DNA of 64,000 nt from Pogonophryne albipinna (taxonomy: Eukaryota; Chordata; Actinopteri; Perciformes; Artedidraconidae): assembly GCA_028583405.1 (NCBI GenBank), contig CM053246.1, positions 3,964,570 to 4,028,569 on the forward strand. The letters are read 5' to 3'. Below the pieces are notes generated by a model. The model was not told the origin of the DNA. It saw only the letters and a list, made by a program, of their open reading frames with translations, and made no database searches. Shown here one piece after another: positions 55,522 to 64,000 of this stretch (positions within the stretch are counted from its first letter, which is position 1; each line of letters opens with the position of its first letter). Made by a program: the position numbers and the translations under genes.

Positions 55522-57057
55522 TATATGACTCTGATAAACATAACAAAAATGTACATCTATTGTGTTGGACATTTTGAATGCTATTCTTAGCATTATAATT
55601 ATAATCCATTATTTTAGCTTTTATTATTGAACTGCCTTGGTTTTAGCTGCTATTACCATATGCTACAGATTTGGGAATAATTCAGTTATATTTGTCACAT
55701 TGAGTTGACAAACCCTTAGCCTGCACAAATGTGTCTCTGTGAGGAGACTGAAGACCTTGGATTGACATCGTTTGAGGCTAAACTTTACTCAAAAACATTA
55801 GTTCTGACGCTGCCAAGAAATATGGACACTGCACTTACACAACTATTTAGGAACTCATCGACTCTCAGGTTGCAGTCGAATAGTCCAAAATCAGCTCCTA
55901 TCGTCTAACCCTATCGTCTATTCCTTAACCTCTGTGTGAAACGTCACGGGGTTAAGGAATAGTGGATAGGAGAATTCAAAAGGATTTAGGAGAAGAGACT
56001 GCGGTGCTTTGAGAATCCGACTGCACTTTCACTATCCGACGTATTTATAATGCGCCAGCGGACGTCATGAATATGTGTCTATACAGCGGAGTGAGCGGAC
56101 TACATGGATGTTTAATAAGAACGGCGGATGCATCTAGAGACTTTTCACTCTGATGCTGTTGTTTTATGCTTTATGAACGTGGACAACAGAGTAACATAAA
56201 TTCTTCATGAATGAGGTTGTAATTGAAATAAAAAAGGAAAGTGAAACTTATGCTCGTCGTCACCCTCTCCCTCCGGTCCACATTAATACAAATGATCCCA
56301 ATACGTGTGATTGTATGAAAAGATATTAAAATAAATACAAATGTAGGCTATTTATTATAAACGTTAGTCCTTAACATCTATCACTGTGTATATCACCATT
56401 AAACGTGTTTTAAAAGTTGAACAAACTCCACACAGCTCAGTAAAGACTGTGAAATGTTGACTTTATTTGATAATTTAGTAAAAACTAACGTTCATATTTC
56501 TCTTTTTGATTATAATACTGATGAACGTTCAAAACAAAGCACTTTGGCAACTTACCACATACGTTTTAAAATGCTTAATAAGCCCCGTAACTTTCATGAT
56601 ATAATTTCTCGGTCATAATCGGTTGTTTCCGTGAACGGCCGAATATTCCCTTGCTCGAAATGCTGCGGCCGCAAGGCATTGCGGGGCAGCATTTTCTCAT
56701 TTTCTTTCGTAAAGGAAGATCCAGTGTTTCCTAAGCTAAAGGAGGTTATAAAGGAAGTTTTAAACCTCCTTTCCTATCATCTAGAGAATTCGAACGGCTC
56801 TTATCATGGCTACCACCCAGGTACTTCCGGGTCATTTCACTCCGTGATGTACGGTGGCTGAGAGGTGCAATCGACAATTACAAAGTGTGAAACACTTTGA
56901 CAAAGCTTGAGACAAATTTACATTTTATAAAACAAAATTACGTTAGCAAAACACTTTTACCAAAGAAAAAACGATTTAACATTAACAAAAAGAAATTAAC
57001 AAGACGCGAAACACTTTTACAAAGCTAGGGACACATTTACATGTGTCAAAACACTTT
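55522..57057. other. No gene recognised; hairpin-bearing repeat-like DNA
   Basis: 55910-55970 is a 21-bp inverted repeat with two mismatches. 56880-57060 is rich in acactttaaca/aaacacttttac words that resume after the solo LTR, showing a tandem-like low-complexity background. A short ORF at 56631-56861 has no domain. Confidence 0.45.
55910..55970. repeat. 21-bp imperfect inverted repeat
   Basis: cctatcgtctattccttaacc pairs with 55950-55970 (19 of 21 positions), loop 19 bases. The word ctatcgtcta is also repeated directly just upstream. Confidence 0.75.
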
Positions 57058-57062
57058 AACAT

Positions 57063-57450
57063 TGTCAGGGTTGAGCGAAGCAGGCAGGACCCAAATGCAG
57101 GTTTAACAGATAATACCTTTATTTCAAAGCTAAAAGTAACAAACACAGCAGAACTCTCTCTCCCCCGTGAACACAGTCAACAACAACAAGGATCTCACAA
57201 AGACTAACAGAAAAAGCAGAACCTAAATGCACACAGGGCTAATGAAACAAACAAGACACAGGTGAGGAGGGAGGAGAAAACACAGGGGCACAAGGTGAAC
57301 ACAATCAGGTAATCAGGTAGGAGGGAACAGGTAGGAGGGAACACACAGACAGGAAGCAACAGGCAAGACGGGGGTGAACACTTTTCAATAAAACAGGAAA
57401 CCAAAGACAGATATAGACAAGACAAAACACAACACAGACAGATCGTGACA
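57063..57450 (-). repeat. Solo LTR, 388 bp, same family as the 49.7-kb element
   Basis: Plus-strand limits tgtcagggttgagcg ... cagatcgtgaca with aacat on both sides (57058-57062 and 57451-57455), an exact 5-bp target duplication. On the minus strand it ends gggtcctgcctgcttcgctc then aaccctgaca, closely matching the LTR end at 52165-52202. It inserted into acactttaacatt-rich DNA that resumes beyond it. A solo LTR is the product of LTR-LTR recombination. Confidence 0.9.
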
Positions 57451-57455
57451 AACAT

Positions 57456-60400
57456 TTGCCCAAACACTTTAACATTTGCCGAAACACTTTAACAAACTAG
57501 AGAATCAAACCGGAAAGGGAATGCCGATCTTACCAGAAGTGACGTGCAAGTGATTGACACAAACTTAAGTTTGTTTTGGCGGATAGACCGCCAGTACCTA
57601 TGGACCTTTATGGTCGTTAAACATGTTTTGTCCGTTCTGTGGAAACCACCTGGGCCAAGTGACATGGTTTTGCTCATCACGATAACTTTCTCTTGTGCAA
57701 GAGATACGTTCTCGTGCACACGAGAAAGTTACAGGTTCGCCAAGTAGGAAGTGGAGCTGTGCCTTTTACACACAGCCTTCGCTGTGTTTACCTTCATTAG
57801 ACAGCTAAAGAGCGACTGCAGGCTGCTTCGTTATAGCCACACACACCTCTGGAAATGGAGTTTGAGTTACAATATGACTTTTCACACGTATCATATATGT
57901 AGAAGCTAATTTAAAACGAAAAAAGGCAAAATCCTCTTCATACTACATAATATCTGATTGGCTGCAATGCTGCATTTGTGCGGGTTTGTTTACTAGCATG
58001 CAATCAAAGCTCGCTTAATTGTGATTGGTCAATATAACATGGACTGCAACATGGAAGCTGAAAGACCACATATTTTTGTGAACGAAGGTGAGTTTTAAGC
58101 CTGATCTATATTTTGTATTTTAAGTATAGGGATTTGTATATATATTGATTCCCAAACAGCGGAAATGCATATTACTAATTAAATTAAATGAGATTCAGTA
58201 ACACTGACAGATTCTTGTTCTGAGGCATGTGCAGCTGTTGTCCTATCCACAAGGACTCTTTGTGTAGTTGAATTTGTAATCCCTTTTGAAATGCTAAAAT
58301 ATGCTTTATATATGATATGGTTGACTGCATCCAATTATGGACTTTCATTTTTAAATGAATTGCTCCTGAAACATATTCCAGGCAAGTGTTCCTCACCAAA
58401 ATTATTGTTCTCTTTAATCTTGCACAGAGTATGGAATGAAGGGAAAACTACACGGACTAAAATGGGCTCTCATAACTTAAGTGAAAATCAGCCAACCTCA
58501 CACAAGTGTTGGGCTGATGGCCTTGCAGTAGTGTGTCATTAGCATTCATTATAGTCCTATAAACCAGAGTAATTACAGGCCCAAGTGCAGGGAGGAATAG
58601 CAGTTTACACTGCTAGTAATTTGATTTGCATCTACGCTAATAACTTCTTTTGTGTGTGTTTATGTGCCGTGTCAGAACACAAGTGCCATTTGGCTGCAGG
58701 CTGTGTGAGGCAAAGAAAAAAGCCTTTTAAATTCTAAGATTGAGTTGCCTTTGCTTTGAGCACTCGCAGCTCTCAATCTGCAAAAGCGTTCAGATTAGCG
58801 TGATCACAGAACAAGTGATACTGCATTTTTTACTGAAAGTCGTTTTGATGGGTTTTCAGGGAAATGTGGGTCAGTAAAGGAACAGTAAGCATGCGGCAGA
58901 TGAAAGTTTCTCAGTGCACTTTTTCATGTGCAACCTTCAAAATGTGTCTTTTAAACCAAACAGTGCTTTCTCAGCAGCATGGTTTCTGTCCTGTATTGAT
59001 CATCTGATTATCTCCATATAAAAGCATAACCCTGCACATTCATTTTCTTCACATGTTTCGGGTTTCTATGCATCATGAAGGTCATTAAAGCAAACACCAA
59101 TGTTGCTACAGGTTGCTTGTATGCTGTTCTGCAAGTGCCTCAGCGGGCCCAGGGGAACTGATACCTGTGGTGTCTGCAGTGTCTTCAAAGCGCCCGTCTC
59201 CCTCTCCTGATGACTGGCTGAGAATAGAGAAGCATTCCCCAAAGCTGATGAGGTCACAGGGTTAAGACTATGCTTTTGTTGTGGGACAATGACATCCTAT
59301 TTACCTGGCGGGGTCCAGCTTTCTTCTCCATGCAACTGTGACCTCGCTGTGAAAATCAGACCTTTGTCTCCCTGACAAATAGAGGCTCAACGTTCAGATT
59401 CGCTCGGTTACACCTCAGTGGCCTCCGCAGGCTCCTGATGTGGTCACAATGTTAGCCTCTGCTACAGATATACCTGGATCTTTTTTTGAAATCAGGTTCA
59501 CATGTTCTGGCAGTATACCCTGAAACTCATCCATACATGTGCAAGTGTTAAACCAAATTATTGAGTGTGGAGGAATATTCCATACTGCTATAATCACTTT
59601 TTTTATATCATGCATCAGTCGAGTATAGAGATGTCACTCATACTGATGTTTCCACGGAGAATTAACACCCGACTTTGCAGCTCCTCTAAGCTTTACGGCG
59701 CTAGCATCCTTGAACTCAATGTCTCATGGTTCATGGCTCTTCAGTGTCATATTCTAAAAGAAAGTGAAAAAAGAAGAGAAGAGAAAAAAAACAAGATAAA
59801 TCCTCTTCATGCTGAATGCCCAACACTGAACTAAGCATGTGGTACAGACCAGAAATTGAGCTAAAATTTGAGTAAGTTATGCTCACTTGTTGGCCAGGTA
59901 CATTTTAGGTGGAGTAAGTCAACACACTATGTAGTGACAAATGTTTACTGTACGTGCACAATAATGTTGTAACGTTGTTAGGTCCAAGGAATAACTCAAG
60001 GTGTCAACTTTTGGTTTCACGTAGCACACGATCGTCAGCGTCCTCAGTCAGTGTAAAAGTTCTGTGTTTGTTAATAATGCTAAATGTAACCTCCCCCTTT
60101 ACTCCGGTCATTATAACTATAGCCACTAGAGGTCGTCGCCTAACAACAAACATAATTATGTGTCGTTAAAATCTGTTTGCACAGTCCACCTATATGACTT
60201 TTAAAACACAGTGACCAGAGAGAGGCATGACCCAAGCTCCTCCGTCCTTGTGTCAATTGTTTGGTTGTCGCTTTCTACATGCCAAATAAAGTTTAAAAAA
60301 TATGTATACAAATCCATGTATTATTTCTTCATCTTGAGCCCTGGGGTTGAAAACAAACATTTATCGATCTAATATGACTTTAGGCGACTAGCTTACTCCT

Positions 60401-60563
60401 ACCGACATATCAAACCTTACGGACCGTTTTTGGGTCGTAGTTAGCAAGGCAACCTTGAGTGATAGTCAGAGGTGTGTGTTTGGATATGTGTTGCCAAAAA
60501 ACCTTTTAAAAGTTTGTTGATGAGTTGTAATTTATTCATTTCTCTACTGTCTTTCCCATTCAG
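57456..60563. other. No gene recognised; one imperfect palindrome
   Basis: 57683-57731 is an imperfect palindrome. 58555-58760 is repeat-free (words: gtttacactgctagtaattt, gatttgcatctacgctaata). 59950-60300 contains cactagaggtcgtcgcc, perhaps repeat-derived. Nothing else recognised. Confidence 0.5.
57683..57731. repeat. Imperfect palindrome
   Basis: taactttctcttgtgcaagag pairs with the reverse complement of ctcgtgcacacgagaaagtta at 19 of 21 positions; the arms are themselves partly self-complementary (ctcttgtgcaagag). Confidence 0.75.
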
Positions 60564-60738
60564 ATCTAACAATGCTGTTTCAAATGGAAATATGTCACAT
60601 TACAGCTCAACCTGGGACTTTAAGAACGCCATCGCACCCATTGTGAATAGTTCTTTTGGCAGCTCCTCAAAAAAGTCCAAGACGGACTCATTATTTCATT
60701 TCCCAGATGAGTTCTCTCACGAAGCTTTCAATTAATCT
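60564..60738 (+). CDS. Candidate terminal exon of an unidentified gene
   Basis: A clean acceptor (ttctctactgtctttcccattcag, pyrimidine tract ending 60563) is followed by an open frame of about 56 codons to a TAA at 60733-60735. It contains SNNAVSNGNMSHYSSTWDFK, then AIAPIVNSSFGSSSKKSK and HFPDEFSHEAFN. Amino-acid composition looks protein-like (Trp, Phe and His clusters, a basic SKKSK patch), unlike the neighbouring frames. attaaa at 60743-60748 could serve as a poly(A) signal. I recognise no family and see no upstream exon in the window. Exon reading starts in phase 2 (codon split after AG). Chance ORF is the alternative. Confidence 0.3.
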
Positions 60739-63324
60739 CCTTATTAAACGCCTGAGAAATATATTTGGGAATGATTGGCTTGTTTAATAGCTGGTGGTGA
60801 TAGAATCTCATGGCACTGTCTCAACTGCTTCTTTTTTTTTAAAGAGGAGGCCCGCGCAATTTCCGGTAAAGAGATTTAACTTGTAAAACGGGACGATGCC
60901 ATGACCATCAATTCAGTCAGTCACTTTTGCCTTTATGCTCTGCTAATGTATTGGCACTGTCAATACTGGGATACAAGTTAATGCAGAGGTTGAAACTGAA
61001 CCTGATGAGTCCAAAGCTTTGACAATTGCTTGTTTTCTGGTCTGCTAGCATACATTTTGAGTGTATACATTAAAACAGTCTGAAGTTGAAACCAAGAGCT
61101 GAGCCGGTTTCTAACCCTGGATGGTCATCCGAGGATGTCAGTTATGAAATCCACCTGATAGCTAGCCCCCGGAGCCATTCCTTTTCCGTTCACCCGCTCT
61201 CCTAATCCGCCACTAATGGTTAGCAATGGAGGCCCAAGAGGAAGATTCAACCGTTGGTGTGTGGAAATCCCTGCTGGAGTAGGGGTGTCGCGCTTGAGGA
61301 AGTACTCAGCGAAGCGCACCAGAGACAGCGACGGGACCCTCTGCCATGTGCAGCAAAACGCTCAAGGTGACCCGTAACACACACGTACCACCCACACACT
61401 CACACACACACTTGTATGGAAGAAACACAAAGTGACACACTTTGATTGTGATCACTGGAAAAAGCTATGCTGTAAATAAGGGATCTTCATTTCTGAAAAT
61501 GTCCCAAATCTCTCCCATTGTTGGAAATGAATTTGTATTTGTTGCGCCTTTTTGGTTTTTGTTGCAGTTATGAAATTCGGTGTATTCTGTAATAAGGATA
61601 TCTTGGACAAGAATCTACTTTTAAGTGAGACTTGACAATCAGACATGCAGGACCCAGACGGCAACACAAACAAAGGCCTGGAATAAGTCCCCAGTATCAA
61701 ACCCACTGCAAACTGCCCGGGGCGTTTAGAGCAATTATAGGGAAGCGGTTGTTGAGATGTGATATACCATGATGTACATAAACTGCTAATTAAATGTTTC
61801 AGGGTTGCAGCCGTGTAATTTCCTCCATCAGCTGATAAGAGACTTAAAGGTTTGTTCTCAGCGGCTTCCTCCCAGTGCTTTGGCCTCAGCTTTGTTAACC
61901 TTTGATGGATGTCATCACTTCACAGGGTAAGTTTTCATATAGAATTATTGTCAACCTCAAACACAATGTGTGTGAGGAACCTGGCAGAGGCCATGTTGTT
62001 GCACCTCATTGTCTTAGCCTCAGGGCTCAAGGTCACGATGAGATGCCATTTGTTAGCGTCCACGTAAGTGTTCGAGGTCTGACCTCTGACCCCGCTTATG
62101 TCTGAGTGGGATGCTGGTGTCAGGGTTGAACAATAGCGGGGTGACAGGACACACTGATATGGTATTGTTGAGGATGTTGCCAAAGGCCTTTGGGCGAACG
62201 CTTGGCTAGCCGTGCTGTCAACGCGAGAAAACGCAAGCCTGGAGCTGTGTTTAAAGTCAAGCCTTGTTTCGTTCTAACTGCATGGGAAGAAGATTTCAAA
62301 CAAAGCTATTGTTCGATCCTGCGCTATTTCCCAACATAATAAACTCTCTCTTTCAGTGGAGTGCTACATGAAGTAATATTGGAAATATGCCAGTTTGAGA
62401 CATTAGTGTGTGTATGAATGCGTGGAGGGAGAGCAGTTGATTTGCAATGCATAAACTCTGTGTGAGCTTAACTTAGACGTGTGTGCTCACAAAAATACCA
62501 CTTTAGGATTGTATTCTTCTACAGCAAACACGCTTCACTCTGTCCTCCTTAGACCAAACTGAATGTCAGAACCCGGGGAAAAGAGAGGTGCTAATCTCAA
62601 TGAAGAGAAGGGTAAAAAGAAGATTGATATTAATATCAAATCAGGGCATGTGTGGGAGAGGCAGCGTAGCGCGAAATGCTCAATCTAAACCGCAGGGACG
62701 TCTGTCGAGGAAGCACTAAATGTCGACTGACCTCCTTAACCCATCCACCAGGATCCTTTTTGCTGTAATAAATAATAGAGGATTGGTTGGGTCAAGCAGA
62801 GCAGCGCTGGGTGAGCTCTCCCCCCGCACTGAGGGCCCGCCTGCTGATCACCCCGACGACACAATGCACAATGTGTCCCAGAAGCCTCAATCAATTATTG
62901 ATGCTTGATGAGAACGGAGCCAAGACAATCTCTTAGCTTCTAACTTCTTGGTGATATGGAAGTGAGATTGAATGGTCCTGGAAACACGGCACACCCCCCA
63001 GGTTAATTGTGGTTAAGCATAATTTGTGTGCACACAGTATGATTGCTGCCCAGCACAGCTGAGATGAGACTGACCCCGAAATGGGCGCTTTGAAATTGGT
63101 TCTGAGCACAGATTTTTGTCTGGAGTCTTATTAAATTGTGAATCTATAAGAACAAACTGGGAAAAAATGTAAAAAGGAAAAGTATGGCTCTTCAATTGAC
63201 GTACAGTAGTCAAGACTCCGACAATCAAAAGTTGTTTAACTGTGGTTACACTTGATTTAAAAAATATATTTCTATGGGCCATGTGTCTTCAATAAAAATA
63301 TTTAAAGAAATATTTCACATACCT
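60739..63324. other. No gene recognised
   Basis: 61730-61920 is repeat-free (words: gagcaattatagggaagcgg, aaactgctaattaaatgttt). Short CA-type repeats at 61376-61412. ORFs are short and lack domains. Confidence 0.5.
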
Positions 63325-63459
63325 GTATTAGGTTAGTTGAACGCAACAATATAACATTTAAATCGGTTCAACTTAATATTATTGCTTTCAACCAACCTAA
63401 TACAGTGAAACCTGTTGACGTCATACATTTAATTAAAGGCAACGTTTCAGTTGTCAGTG
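63325..63459. mobile_element. CACTGAAA-family MITE, copy C
   Basis: Shares ttcaacttaatattattgct, ttcaaccaacctaatacagt and gacgtcatacatttaattaa with copies A and B and ends aacgtttcagttgtcagtg, the reverse of the copy B start. The left end is not clear. Confidence 0.6.
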
Positions 63460-63942
<483 letters not shown>

Positions 63943-64000
63943 TCTGTGTTTGTGTCTGTCTCTGTGTTTGTGTGTGTGTGGATCTTTCTATGCACACAAC

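Overview
This is a vertebrate, almost certainly teleost, nuclear segment. It has very long CA/GT microsatellites, a dense and mixed load of fish-type transposons (Ty3/gypsy, L2-clade LINE, hAT, Tc1/mariner, TTAA-target elements), AT-rich noncoding DNA, and one clearly intact host gene. That gene is sox14, a single-exon SoxB2 transcription factor of 236 codons at 22764-23474 on the plus strand. Everything else that codes is, or looks like, transposon debris, apart from one unexplained terminal-exon-like ORF at 60564-60735.

Layout. 1-4.3 kb: a ~640-bp repeat present twice (584-1233, 2445-3083) with remnants of two hAT-like transposase exons, a small element with perfect 24-bp inverted repeats (3256-3499), and the 3' end of an L2 LINE (3613-4281). 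5.1-9.5 kb: a Ty3/gypsy element with 5' LTR remnant, gag, protease, RT/RNase H and integrase, broken by frameshifts and stops and cut off before its 3' LTR. 9.5-31 kb: mostly unique noncoding DNA around sox14, which sits in a gene-poor interval with microsatellites, one putative Tc1/IS630-like transposase start (18106) and stretches that look like candidate conserved regulatory DNA (not testable here). 31-46 kb: a transposon cluster, comprising a Tigger-like remnant, a hAT-type element (34128-35380), L2 ORF1 with an esterase domain, a Tc1-like terminal fragment, two related TTAA-flanked elements, several tandem and palindromic repeats, a 50-bp satellite and two hAT ends. 49.7-55.5 kb: a non-autonomous LTR element with an exact 5-bp target duplication, carrying four consecutive minisatellites in a proline-rich ORF and holding four nested insertions, three of them hAT elements with exact 8-bp target duplications. 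A related minus-strand solo LTR lies at 57063-57450. 57.5-64 kb: mostly unique DNA ending in a long GT array.

How the parts relate. Only sox14 is expected to have a host function. It has a TATA/CCAAT-like upstream region, three short upstream ORFs and a plausible poly(A) signal about 0.8 kb past the stop. The surrounding unique blocks are the natural place to look for its enhancers. The transposon insertions give a relative order of events: LTR element first, then the ~270-bp repeat and the hAT elements inside it. I found no CRISPR array, rRNA or tRNA gene and no convincing new biological system. The strongest leads are the minisatellite-coding LTR element, the palindrome cluster at 40.08-40.32 kb and the orphan exon at 60.56 kb. 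All family assignments come from reading motifs by eye, with no database search.
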